Assembly: GCF_004335005.1 (NCBI RefSeq)
Contig: NZ_RQRT01000028.1
Location: forward strand, 1 to 48,492
Direction: 5' to 3'
DNA from: Paracoccus nototheniae
GTDB lineage: Bacteria; Pseudomonadota; Alphaproteobacteria; Rhodobacterales; Rhodobacteraceae
Length of the DNA: 48,492 nucleotides
The position numbers and the translations under genes are program-made. The notes below the pieces were generated by a model. The model was not told where the DNA came from. It saw only the letters and a list, made by a program, of their open reading frames with translations, and ran no database searches. Numbering within the stretch: the first letter of the stretch is position 1; each line of letters starts with the position of its first letter. This document shows, piece by piece, positions 1 to 8,157 of this stretch.

Positions 1-19
1 ATTTCTGCCAAGATGAAGG
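1..19. repeat. Intergenic palindromic repeat, truncated by window edge
   Basis: The first bases are the reverse of the CATCTTGGC-A-AAAT box that recurs at 9.3, 18.2, 21.2 and 23.7 kb. It lies just past the serB stop codon. Its expected G/C-rich hairpin half would lie left of the window, so only the box is visible. Confidence 0.55.
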
Positions 20-48
20 CGGGCCGGGAGGGGGCAGGATGGCGTGGC

Positions 49-927
49 TCAGGGGGTCACGAAATCGGCGTCGGCATAGCCCTGAAGGTAGAGAAGCGCG
101 GTCAGGTCGCCGTGATTGATGCGGATATGGGCCTGCGCGGCCACCACGGGTTTGGCATGCAGCGCCACGCCCGCACCGGCCAGCTGGATCATGCCCAGAT
201 CATTGGCCCCATCGCCCACCGCGATGGCGTTCTGGGGCGTGGTTCCAAGGCGGGCGGCGATCTGGGTCAGCGCGTCGACCTTGGCCTGCTGACCCAGAAT
301 CGGCAGGGCGACCTGACCGGTCAGCCTGCCCTCTTCCGACAACAGGCTGTTGGCGCGGTTTTCGTCAAAGCCCAGCTGATCCGCCACGGCTTGCGTAAAG
401 GATGTGAATCCGCCCGAAACCAGCGCCGTATAGGCATTATGCGCGCGCATCGTGGCGACCAGCTGCGCGCCGCCCTGGGCCAGCGTGATCCGCTGTTCCA
501 GAACCTGCGTGATCACGCTGTCGGGCAGCCCCGCCAGCAGGGCGACCCGTTCGGTCAGGGCCTGGTTGAAATCCAGTTCGCCATTCATGGCGCGGGCGGT
601 GATGTCGGCCACGCGGGGGCCGACGCCGGCGAAATCGGCCAGCTCGTCGATGCATTCCTGATCGATCATGGTGGAATCCATGTCGGCGATCAGGATCCGC
701 TTGCGTCGCCCTCCGGCGGGCTGGATGGCCAGATCGATGCCGATCAGCTGCAGATCGGCCCAGACCTGATCCGCATCGGCGGGCAGGGTCGTGATGTCGA
801 ATTCGGCAGCGACCCCCGGCGACAGCCACAGCGGCGTATCGCCACCCCACCGGTCGGACAGACCACCCGGCAGATCCGGGTCCAGATTGGCGGCGACCGG
901 AGCGGCGATCAACGAGACGGTGAACAT
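49..927 (-). CDS. serB: Phosphoserine phosphatase SerB
   Basis: This 292-residue cytosolic HAD-superfamily enzyme catalyses the last step of serine synthesis, O-phosphoserine to serine. HAD motif I is DMDST at residues 82-86 (nucleophile D82). Motif II is SGG near 171, the motif III lysine is in QQAK near 216, and motif IV is GDGAND at 238-243. The first ~75 residues form the short N-terminal extension usual for the long SerB form. The start has an AAAAGGA Shine-Dalgarno 9 nt upstream. serC and serA, the other two pathway genes, lie on the opposite strand about 7 kb away, with accessory genes in between. The family assignment is secure. Confidence 0.95.
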   Translation of the reverse strand: MFTVSLIAAPVAANLDPDLPGGLSDRWGGDTPLWLSPGVAAEFDITTLPADADQVWADLQLIGIDLAIQPAGGRRKRILIADMDSTMIDQECIDELADFAGVGPRVADITARAMNGELDFNQALTERVALLAGLPDSVITQVLEQRITLAQGGAQLVATMRAHNAYTALVSGGFTSFTQAVADQLGFDENRANSLLSEEGRLTGQVALPILGQQAKVDALTQIAARLGTTPQNAIAVGDGANDLGMIQLAGAGVALHAKPVVAAQAHIRINHGDLTALLYLQGYADADFVTP

Positions 928-1007
928 GGGCGGCGTCCTTTTGGAGGGCTTGGCCCTGATCTATGCCAAAGACCTTTCCGGCGCCAGCCGGACTGCGACC
1001 CGCAGCG

Positions 1008-2429
1008 TCAGGCAGGCTTGCTGCGCCGGTAATAGATCGCCCCGCCCAGCAGCGCCCCGATCAGCCAGGCATAGCCCGACAGCTGATTGAGAACCGGCAC
1101 CCAGACCGCCGCCACCGAAAAGACCGCCGCGACCCCGAAAGCCACCAGCGCGTGATCGTTCCAGCCGTTGCCATAGTAGTAGAGCCCGCCCTTGGGCGCA
1201 TAGAGATCGTCGAGGCTCAGCTGCTGTTTGCGGATCAGGTAATAGTCCGCGATCAGGATGCCATAAAGCGGCGCCAGCGTCGCGCCGAGCGTGTTGACGA
1301 AGCCGTCGATGCCCACCTGACTGATGAAGCTGGTCCAGAACCCGCCGATGATCAGCGCAAAGACCGAGGTGATGATCCCCGCCATGCGAAAGCCGATGCG
1401 TTTGGGTGCCATGTTCGCGATGCCGTTCACCGCCGGGATGAAATTCGCGACCAGATTGATGCCCACCGTGGCGGCGAAGAAGGTGATCGCCGCGATGACG
1501 GCCAGAATGACGCTGTCGGTCCGCTCGACGATCTCGGTCGGGTTGATCAGCGCCTCGCCGAAGACGACCGCCGCACCGGCGGTGGTCAGCAGCGCCAGCG
1601 CCGAGAACAGGATCATGTTCAGCGGCAGACCGGTCAGGTTGCCGATCGTCATCGCGCGCTTGTCCCGGGCAAAGCGTGAAAAATCGCTGAAATTGATCAT
1701 GACGGCGGCGAAATAGGCCACCATCGTGCCGACGATGGCGACAAAGCCCGAGGTTTCGGTCCAGACCGTGCCCTCGGGATTGGAAAAGATCGTCTGCGCC
1801 TGTGACAGCAGCTGTCCGTCCGCGCGGTTCCACAGCACCACGACCAGCCCGATCATGACCAGATAGACGAAGGGGCCGGCGATGTTCAGGAACGTTTCGA
1901 CCCAGCCCATGCCGCGCCAGAAGATCAGGATGTGAAAGACCCAGACCAGCAGGAAGGACAGCCAGTCCACGCCCGTCATCCCCATGAACAGCGCGCCGTC
2001 GCTGATCCCCGTCAGCGACCGGATCAGCAGGGCCAGCGCGGATGATGCGAAATAGACCTGCACCCCGTACCAGAAGACCGCGACGATGGCCCGCAGCAGC
2101 GCGGGCAGGCGGGCGCCGGATGTGCCCATGCTGGCCCGGGCGAAGACCGGATAGGGGATGCCGTATTTCTCGCCCGCGGCGCCGGACAGGTTGACCAGAA
2201 ACATCACCAGCAGGCCCGCCGTGATCAGGGCCGCAAAGGCCGTCCAGCCACTGACGCCGTAGGAGATGAACAGCGAGGCGACCAGACTGTATCCGAACAG
2301 CGACTGCACGTCATTGGCCCAGACATTGAAGATCGCGAACCATCCCCAGGTCTTGTCGCGCGGCAGGACGGGGTTCAGCGTGTCATGATCGGACGGGATC
2401 GGCGGCGTCTGGTGCGGGGGGTTCGGCAT
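1008..2429 (-). CDS. NCS1-family nucleobase/allantoin/hydantoin permease
   Basis: This 473-residue inner-membrane protein has about 12 hydrophobic helices. It carries NCS1 (nucleobase:cation symporter-1) signatures: the N-terminal NDVQSLFGYSL helix near residue 35, and the GIPYPVFARASMG segment followed by LPALLRAIVAVFWYGVQ. Members carry cytosine, uracil, allantoin, hydantoin or similar compounds with H+ or Na+; the substrate cannot be read from sequence, and no catabolic genes flank it. I chose the start at 2429 because GAGGT lies 6 nt upstream and the protein then begins with a short hydrophilic tail before helix 1. A longer in-frame reading to 2618 adds low-complexity, non-conserved-looking sequence. 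Confidence 0.88.
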   Translation of the reverse strand: MPNPPHQTPPIPSDHDTLNPVLPRDKTWGWFAIFNVWANDVQSLFGYSLVASLFISYGVSGWTAFAALITAGLLVMFLVNLSGAAGEKYGIPYPVFARASMGTSGARLPALLRAIVAVFWYGVQVYFASSALALLIRSLTGISDGALFMGMTGVDWLSFLLVWVFHILIFWRGMGWVETFLNIAGPFVYLVMIGLVVVLWNRADGQLLSQAQTIFSNPEGTVWTETSGFVAIVGTMVAYFAAVMINFSDFSRFARDKRAMTIGNLTGLPLNMILFSALALLTTAGAAVVFGEALINPTEIVERTDSVILAVIAAITFFAATVGINLVANFIPAVNGIANMAPKRIGFRMAGIITSVFALIIGGFWTSFISQVGIDGFVNTLGATLAPLYGILIADYYLIRKQQLSLDDLYAPKGGLYYYGNGWNDHALVAFGVAAVFSVAAVWVPVLNQLSGYAWLIGALLGGAIYYRRSKPA

Positions 2430-2750
2430 CGATACCTCATTGACGGGCCGGGCCTGCTGGCGGCCGTGATGATGGCCCGGACAGCGGTTGCGGGCATCTG
2501 CTGCCATAGTGATAGCAACCCGCCGGATATCTTCAACGAAATGTGTGGTACCGGAAGCGTTGGCGCTGAAACCGGGCCTTGGCCGTGCAATGCCCATGAA
2601 AAGCGCAGATGCCGTCATCGGATCAGGGATGGCAGGCCCCTTGGTGGATGGGACTTCTGGCAGCGCTGTCCTGTCGGAACTGTTCAGGGGACTGGGGGAT
2701 CGGCGGCAGGGGTCGGGCTTGGGGCCGGGATCGCGGGGCTGGCCCGGGCC
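2430..2750. other. Gene-free gap of about 320 bp
   Basis: No convincing gene was found on either strand. The plus-strand open frames here translate to Arg/Gly-rich sequence without family features. The permease-proximal part carries the 5' leader and a candidate promoter at 2509-2536. The rest is G-rich sequence just beyond the stop of the small gene at 2751. Confidence 0.5.
2509..2536 (-). promoter_or_regulatory. Candidate sigma-70-type promoter of the NCS1 permease
   Basis: On the minus strand, TTGAAG (2536-2531) and TATCAC (2514-2509) are separated by 16 bp. Transcription would start about 75 nt before the permease ATG. This is pattern matching only. Confidence 0.3.
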
Positions 2751-2942
2751 TTAGCGGGCCTCGGGAAAGTCCGGGGGTTTGGGATGGCCGTCGCGGACAT
2801 TGCGCTGCGGCATCACCTTGGCAATGCGTTTCAGTTTAAGATGAAGGGCACTGTATTGCTTGTTATGCTGATACGCGGAAAGCGCACAGACGATCAGGTT
2901 GATTTCTTCTTCGGAAAGAAGCTCTGGTAGGGGAATTTTCAA
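2751..2942 (-). CDS. Small uncharacterised protein (63 aa, TTG start)
   Basis: I do not recognise the family. With the TTG start at 2942, preceded by GGAG at 7 nt spacing, the product has 63 residues. It begins MKIPLPELLSEEEINLIVCA, continues with an amphipathic, lysine-rich stretch (YQHNKQYSALHLKLKRI) and ends in a Pro-rich tail. It looks like a soluble helical protein: no signal peptide or membrane segment is present. An ATG at 3071 would add 43 residues but has poorer initiation context. The surrounding DNA is clearly more AT-rich than the neighbours. The gene points the same way as the SAT and GT61 genes upstream (3.15-5.4 kb) and may share their history. Its function is unknown. Confidence 0.6.
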   Translation of the reverse strand: MKIPLPELLSEEEINLIVCALSAYQHNKQYSALHLKLKRIAKVMPQRNVRDGHPKPPDFPEAR

Positions 2943-3150
2943 GGATAAACTCCGTCGTCGGATGGGGAGAATGAGATTCTTGCAGCTAGACGAATGATGC
3001 ACCACATGGGTTTCATCACGATTTTCCGGCGCTTCATCACAAGACCTGTCCGCCCGCCCCAATTCAATCATGACGTGTGGGCGTGGATATTTTACGCCTC
3101 TTTAGAATAAAGGCAGAGGGTCAGGCATATAGATCAATTAAACGGCCGGA

Positions 3151-3942
3151 TTAATTTTTCTGAATGGCGGTCGAATATCGTTCGGCAGGCAGGACGTCGC
3201 GCGGCACGGTGCGGCGGGCGGTGACAGGCCGGGATGGGGCATGGCGCAGCGCGGTCGCGCCGATGTCACGGGCCGGGACGCCACCGACCACCGATCCCGG
3301 CGCGACATCGCGGCGAACGACCGAGTTCGCCCCGACGACCGCATCGTCGCCGATGCTGACCGCGCCCAGAATCACCGCGCCTGCCCCGATCTCGACCCGG
3401 TTGCCGATGACCGGGCGGTCCTGCAGCGCGTGTTTTCGCGCGATGCCAAAGGTGGTGTTCTGGCGGATCGTGACATCATCGCCGATCCATTGCGCAACCA
3501 GAATCATGCCGCCGAAATGATCCAGCCGGACCCGCCGTCCGACCCGCACGGTATAGGGCAGATAGATGCCCGTCGATCGGGACACCCATCGGAACATGAC
3601 GCGATAGACCAGCGTCATCGGCGCGCGAAGCGGCTTGGGCAGGCCCATGCGCCAGTTGCCGATCCGGTGCCAGAACAACACCCAGAACCCTTCGGACAGC
3701 CAGTCGCTGCCTTGCGTGCGGTAATCTTCGGCGATCAGCCCGCGCAGGGAAATGCCCGGTGGATTGCGATCCGGGCTTCCCTCGGTGGGGGCAAAACGCG
3801 GGTCCAGCGTGGCACGCCGCCGCCATTCCTCGACCGTCCCGGACCCTTGGGTCACGCGGGTCATGGCCGGACGATCCGCGCCACCCTGCAGGGGCGCCTT
3901 GGCGGTCCGGCGCAACCGCAACGCCCGCGCGATACGCCGCAT
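3151..3942 (-). CDS. Serine O-acetyltransferase-like left-handed beta-helix acetyltransferase
   Basis: The C-terminal half shows hexapeptide (left-handed beta-helix) turns: VRVGRRVRLDHFGGM, WIGDDVTIRQNTTFG, RPVIGNRVEIGAGAVILG, VSIGDDAVVGANSVV. The signature is that of the CysE / polysaccharide-associated SAT group, including KHALQDRPVIG and the LDH motif that holds the catalytic histidine. Such enzymes move acetyl from acetyl-CoA to serine or, in glycan loci, possibly to sugars. The first ~90 residues (basic patch, then WLSEGFWVLFWHRIGNW) resemble the SAT helical region but are shortened. I chose ATG 3942 because of GAGG 5 nt upstream; ATG 4038 would overlap the GT61 gene by 38 bp. It follows the GT61 gene directly and is probably co-transcribed. 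The substrate is open. Confidence 0.78.
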   Translation of the reverse strand: MRRIARALRLRRTAKAPLQGGADRPAMTRVTQGSGTVEEWRRRATLDPRFAPTEGSPDRNPPGISLRGLIAEDYRTQGSDWLSEGFWVLFWHRIGNWRMGLPKPLRAPMTLVYRVMFRWVSRSTGIYLPYTVRVGRRVRLDHFGGMILVAQWIGDDVTIRQNTTFGIARKHALQDRPVIGNRVEIGAGAVILGAVSIGDDAVVGANSVVRRDVAPGSVVGGVPARDIGATALRHAPSRPVTARRTVPRDVLPAERYSTAIQKN

Positions 3943-4000
3943 GAACGCCTCGACCCGCCCGATCCCAAGCGCTGTGAGGATGCCTGTCACCCCGGCCCCG

Positions 4001-5392
4001 TCAGGCCGCACGAACCGCGTGGCGACGCGGACCGGCATCGGGACGATCCATCGTTGCAAGCGTCTCGTCCACGATCTGCAGGATGCAATCGGTGGCCCGC
4101 TTGCCCAGCCTGATCCCCCGCAGCCCGTCGCCGATGGGCGGCGTGTCGGACAGGTCGTCCAGCCCGTCGATATCGGCAAAGACGGTATCGTAGCGGCAGC
4201 CCGACACATGGGCGCATTTGAAGAAATCACCCCAACGATGCACCTGAGTCTGGCGATTGCCCAGTTCGATCACCCGGGCGCCCGGCTTGGCAAAGACCAT
4301 GTTGGCCAGACCGGCCCCATGCGGGGCGATCACGATATCGGCGCGGTTCATCGTCGCGATCTGTTCCAGCGGGGACAGCCGTTCGAAGATCACCGGCTCG
4401 AACCCGCGCGCCTTCAGGGACTGCAACAGCGGCTCGTGACCGCTAAGGCCACGGGCCCGGGCCTTTCCGCCCTCGTCGCGGCCCATCCAGATCAGGCGCG
4501 GCGTCGGCCCGACCTCGGCGTAATCGACCTGCTCCAGCGCTGCCTGACGCAGCAGGCGCAGGCTGGTGTCATAGGATTGCATGCCGGTCTTTTTGACCAG
4601 CCGGGGGTTCATCGCCGTGCTCAGCCACAGCGGGTCCATGCCCTCGGCGCCCAGCAGTTCCTGGACCGAGGCATCGCCGACCGATGACAGATAGTGCTGG
4701 TGGCTATAGACCGAACGGACCGCTTCGAAGCGGGCGGGCCGGACGTCGAACCACACCCTGTGCGCCAGCGAGGGATAGATCGCATCGACGAACTGCCTGA
4801 CAAAGTTCTTGATCGGGCGGTCCGGCAGGTGGATGACGATCGGGCAGCCCGTCTCGTCGTCCAGATAATGGGCCAGCGCGCCAAGCGTCTCGGTCAGGAA
4901 ATGGTAATAGTTGAAGCCGTTCTTCAGCTCGATCGAGATGTCCAGCGTGTTCGCCTCGGCCGCACTGCGCACGGCCAGTTCCGATGTGCCCTCACGGTGG
5001 AACGCCCGCATCATCTGCAGATAATCGTCACGCTTTGCCTTGTCGGGATTGGCAGCCTCGAATTTCGTGCGGGCGCGCAGACCCGAGGCCCCGTTCAGCA
5101 GATAGCGCCCCGAAAGGCTGACCATGCCATGCGCAAAGCGGGCGTTTTCCAGAACGACGGGGATGCTGCGCACTTCGATCGCGCCCTTGGGCAGCGACGA
5201 CAAGCGCCGCGCCGTATAATTCTGTTGCCTCAGGTGCATGCTGTCGTCGTCACTGGCGGCGAAGCCCCGGATCTCTGCCGCATCGGCAGTGCGGACGATC
5301 CAGTCGGGGGCCGTATCGATATAGAAAACATCGCCATGAACAGCCGGAAGATGCAATACTTCATCAGCTGGCTGTCGCCATTTATCACGCAT
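4001..5392 (-). CDS. Glycosyltransferase family 61 (DUF563-type) protein
   Basis: This 463-residue protein has no membrane segment. The C-terminal part carries the GT61/DUF563 hallmark IAPHGAGLANMVFAKPGARVIEL near residues 350-372, preceded by RLIWMGRDEGGKAR and FERLSPLEQIATM. The middle region FNYYHFLTETLGALAHYL is also typical of capsular-polysaccharide biosynthesis members. Members transfer sugars during glycan or exopolysaccharide assembly; donor and acceptor are unknown here. It is followed within about 60 bp by the SAT-like gene and is divergent from the propeller gene at 5801. No Wzx/Wzy, Wzc or priming transferase is visible in the window, so this is not a complete polysaccharide cluster. 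Confidence 0.82.
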   Translation of the reverse strand: MRDKWRQPADEVLHLPAVHGDVFYIDTAPDWIVRTADAAEIRGFAASDDDSMHLRQQNYTARRLSSLPKGAIEVRSIPVVLENARFAHGMVSLSGRYLLNGASGLRARTKFEAANPDKAKRDDYLQMMRAFHREGTSELAVRSAAEANTLDISIELKNGFNYYHFLTETLGALAHYLDDETGCPIVIHLPDRPIKNFVRQFVDAIYPSLAHRVWFDVRPARFEAVRSVYSHQHYLSSVGDASVQELLGAEGMDPLWLSTAMNPRLVKKTGMQSYDTSLRLLRQAALEQVDYAEVGPTPRLIWMGRDEGGKARARGLSGHEPLLQSLKARGFEPVIFERLSPLEQIATMNRADIVIAPHGAGLANMVFAKPGARVIELGNRQTQVHRWGDFFKCAHVSGCRYDTVFADIDGLDDLSDTPPIGDGLRGIRLGKRATDCILQIVDETLATMDRPDAGPRRHAVRAA

Positions 5393-5800
5393 CCAAACAC
5401 CTGTTGCTCTTTAAGTTTTACACGACGACGTGAATTAAAAGCCCCCGCCGGCATTCACGCCGAAAACACCGGTATATCCTCAGTCTCACAAGACTAAACG
5501 GTATGATTTTCCATGTCGACGGAGTCGCGCCTGTATAAAACGGCAGGTTCGGGCGGTTGGATCAGGGCAAAAGTCAACTTTACGTCAGGCCAGTTGCCTT
5601 TTCAGTCAGGGCGAAAAGGTTCCATTAACATTGTTTGCGGCGCGCTCCTGCTTTCCTGCCCAAAAAGATATATTCTATTCAGCCGGGCTTTAATTTAATC
5701 GGTTTTGCCTGATTTTTATCGTGTTGCCTGCCGGGTCCGACGACCCTAGCCTTGGCTCCGTCGGCGACCCACACTGACCGTCGCGGCAGGGGACCACAGG
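5393..5800. other. AT-rich divergent intergenic region (about 400 bp)
   Basis: This spacer separates the GT61 gene (minus) from the propeller gene (plus) and must hold promoters for both. The 5393-5730 part is strikingly AT-richer than the coding DNA around it, with runs such as TTTAATTTAATCGG. A 61-codon open frame at 5513-5698 lacks a good ribosome-binding site and family features, and I do not call it. No RNA structure was recognised. Confidence 0.5.
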
Positions 5801-8011
5801 ATGACCGAACCGGCCGTGCAGAAGCCCACCCATGAAACCGGGGGCGCTGCGCCAGATGCGAACAGGCCCATGATGCGCAAGGCGGGCGATCTGACCGCCT
5901 TGGTCAGCGCGCTGAACCCGGCTCTTCTGCAGCATGCGCAACGGTTTTTCCTGTCCCGCAAGGCGGCGGCATCGGCGGGCGCCGGTCGGTTGCGGCCTTC
6001 GTTGCGCCGGATCTGCACGCTGGAGGACACGGCAGAGGGGGTCAGCCTTGTCATCCGCGGCCCCAACCGGATCACCGATCCCCTGTTTCCGGGTTATCCC
6101 TTCTGGGGTCGCCTGGACGTCATCGCGCTGGCGCCCTGCCCCGGGGCGTCGCGGGATCACCCCCTGCAGGATGTCACAGGCGATCTTGCGGTAACCCCGT
6201 GCGAAGGTAGTCCGGTCGCGCTGTGGCAGGCAGTGGCGCCGCACCGGATGTCCGGCCCGGTGGACGATCTGCGGATGGCGGGCGGCAGATGGTGGCGGCG
6301 CGTGGGCGATACCGGGACCATCGACGGCCAGATCCGCATCGTCGCGACCCTGCGCCCCGTGCTGCTGCCCGGACCATCCTTTGCGCCGGACCAGATCCCG
6401 GCCACCTGTCACCTGGTCCTGACCCAAGGCCCCGCGCGCTGCGCATGGGTGCCCTTGGCCGATCAGGGAACCGAGCCGCGCCCCGACGCCCTGCCGCCCG
6501 CCGACCTGCCCCCCAAAAGTTTGCCCCCCGACAGCCTGCCTCAGGGCTGGTGCCGGATCGACCTTTTGGGGACCGGCGGCCGCCTGACGATGCCCCGAAC
6601 CGCTGCCGCAGCCATGCTCTGCGTCGAGGATGACTGTCTGGTCCTGCGCTCGGCCAGCAGCCGGGTTGCGGCCCTGAACGGTCGCGCGCCGTTCTGGGGC
6701 ATCGACAAGGCCGTTCCGCTGGACGGGTCCGATGTCACGCCGACCATCGACGGGGTTGCCGAAACGGGCCGGACCCTGACCCTGCAACTGGCCCGCGAAC
6801 CGGCCTTGTCCTGCGACATCAGCTGGCAGTGCCACCAGACCGGGGAGGGGCCTGACGGATGGGCGGTCATCCCCGGCGCCACATCGCCCACCCTTTGGAT
6901 ACCCGCGGATCTGACCGGGGCGTGGCTGCGTGTCCGCATCCGGGGCGCCGCGACGGGGCGGCGATGGGCGGTGTCGGACAGCCTTGGCCCCGTCACGGAT
7001 GCCACCACAACTGCCCCGAACGGGCTACCGCAGCCGATGGACCTGTCGCCCGACCCGGCCTTTCGACCCGGCTCGCACTGGCTGGGCAAGGTCCGGGCCG
7101 CCCTGCCGCTGAGACCCGCCGCGATGACCACGACCTATGCCCCGGCGGAAAACGTGATCCATCCCTGCGTGGTCGCGTTTCGCCAGCCCTTTCGCGGATA
7201 CCGCTATCTGTGCGCCATCACCGCCTATCCCCGTGGCCCGGCCTTCGAGGATCCGTTCGTCCACGGCTCGAATGACGGGGTGAACTGGACCCTGCTGACG
7301 GGCGTGCCGCAGCCGCTGGATGTGCGAAAACCGGTGCCGGGCGCGTATAACAGCGACACGTTCATCACCCATGATCCGCAAAGCGGGCAGCTGGTCGTGG
7401 GATATCGGTCCTATGAGCCGCGCACGGACGCCTCGCCCTCGGCCAGCAATGCCGATGTGGTCCTGAAATGCCGCAGCACCGGCGACGGGCACCGCTGGTC
7501 CGCGCCGGTCGAACTGATGCGCAGGCCCGCCGATGACATGATCATGCTGTCGCCGACGATGATCTTCGATCCTGCCGGGGGCCTGTGGCACATGTGGACG
7601 ATCGACCGCCCCAGCATGCACCACTGGACCGCCCCCGCCCTGACCGGCCCCTGGTCGCTGGACAGTGCCGCGATGCCCCTGGGCATGTTCAGGATGCCCC
7701 ATCATCACGAGGTAAAATGGGTGGGAGACCGGCTGGTCTGCCTTTTGTATGCCCGGGGGTCGGGGAACCTGTATTTCGGCATCTTCCGGCCCGGTTCCTG
7801 GACCGACATCGACTGGAGCACCGAGCCTGTTCTGGATCCCCGCCCGGCCTCGCTTTACAAGGCGTCCTTCGTGCCGGTCCATGACGCGGATGCCGGAACG
7901 CTGGCCTTCGATCTGTGGTGGACGATGGGCGCGGCAGGCCCCGCAGGCGGCACTGATCCCGGCCATGGCCGTCGGCTGCAATATGCGCGCAGTTCGGCGG
8001 TCCGTCTGTGA
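5801..8011 (+). CDS. Large multidomain protein: Ig-like module plus C-terminal five-bladed-propeller (GH43-like) domain
   Basis: The product has 736 residues. Residues 1-300 match no family I know. Residues ~313-400 look like one copy of the Ig-like repeat of the type TPTIDGVAETGRTLTL...ISWQC...VIPGATSPTLWIP, common in secreted or surface proteins. From ~445 to the end, aromatic, Asp/Trp-rich blades (GSNDGVNWTLLTG, YNSDTFITHDP, LYKASFVPVHD) suggest a five-bladed beta-propeller of the GH43/sialidase-like class. A glycan-binding or glycan-processing role is inferred. No N-terminal signal peptide is evident, so export would need another route. The start has AGGGGA about 7 nt upstream. It is divergent from the GT61 gene, consistent with a glycan-related locus. 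Confidence 0.6.
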   Translation: MTEPAVQKPTHETGGAAPDANRPMMRKAGDLTALVSALNPALLQHAQRFFLSRKAAASAGAGRLRPSLRRICTLEDTAEGVSLVIRGPNRITDPLFPGYPFWGRLDVIALAPCPGASRDHPLQDVTGDLAVTPCEGSPVALWQAVAPHRMSGPVDDLRMAGGRWWRRVGDTGTIDGQIRIVATLRPVLLPGPSFAPDQIPATCHLVLTQGPARCAWVPLADQGTEPRPDALPPADLPPKSLPPDSLPQGWCRIDLLGTGGRLTMPRTAAAAMLCVEDDCLVLRSASSRVAALNGRAPFWGIDKAVPLDGSDVTPTIDGVAETGRTLTLQLAREPALSCDISWQCHQTGEGPDGWAVIPGATSPTLWIPADLTGAWLRVRIRGAATGRRWAVSDSLGPVTDATTTAPNGLPQPMDLSPDPAFRPGSHWLGKVRAALPLRPAAMTTTYAPAENVIHPCVVAFRQPFRGYRYLCAITAYPRGPAFEDPFVHGSNDGVNWTLLTGVPQPLDVRKPVPGAYNSDTFITHDPQSGQLVVGYRSYEPRTDASPSASNADVVLKCRSTGDGHRWSAPVELMRRPADDMIMLSPTMIFDPAGGLWHMWTIDRPSMHHWTAPALTGPWSLDSAAMPLGMFRMPHHHEVKWVGDRLVCLLYARGSGNLYFGIFRPGSWTDIDWSTEPVLDPRPASLYKASFVPVHDADAGTLAFDLWWTMGAAGPAGGTDPGHGRRLQYARSSAVRL

Positions 8012-8094
8012 CGCCTGCCGGGACGCAGGCCTGAACCGCAGGGTCCAATTTGCAGCGTGTCTGATCAACAGGGCTTGCACGATATCGGGCACAG

Positions 8095-8157
8095 GCGTAT
8101 GTCCCACGGCGGGACACCCCTCCCCAACGAGGGGCTATTAGCTGGAAGGCTAGCCAT
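8095..8157 (+). ncRNA. serC leader (serC RNA motif), cis-regulatory
   Basis: Three hairpins follow each other directly before serC: GTCCC(8101-8105)/GGGAC(8111-8115), CCCCTC(8117-8122)/GAGGGG(8129-8134), and TAGC(8139-8142)/GCTA(8149-8152). The loop of the last one contains GGAAG, the Shine-Dalgarno for the ATG at 8158. This matches the known serC leader of alphaproteobacterial serC-serA operons, whose final stem overlaps the serC ribosome-binding site. Translational control is therefore likely; the ligand or trigger is not known. An alternative pairing of GGGCA (8087-8091) with TGTCCC (8100-8105) could compete with hairpin 1. Confidence 0.78.

Noticed and set aside
2385..2930. Plus-strand open frames across 2385-2930
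   Set aside because: They overlap the permease start and the small gene, and translate to Gly/Arg-rich sequence without initiation signals.
3136..3156. AATTAA/TTAATT palindrome as an intrinsic terminator
   Set aside because: It overlaps the SAT-like stop codon and on the minus strand is not followed by a T-run; kept only as a possible binding or processing site.
5513..5698. 61-codon open frame in the AT-rich GT61/propeller spacer
   Set aside because: No Shine-Dalgarno, no family resemblance, and the stretch is needed for divergent promoters.
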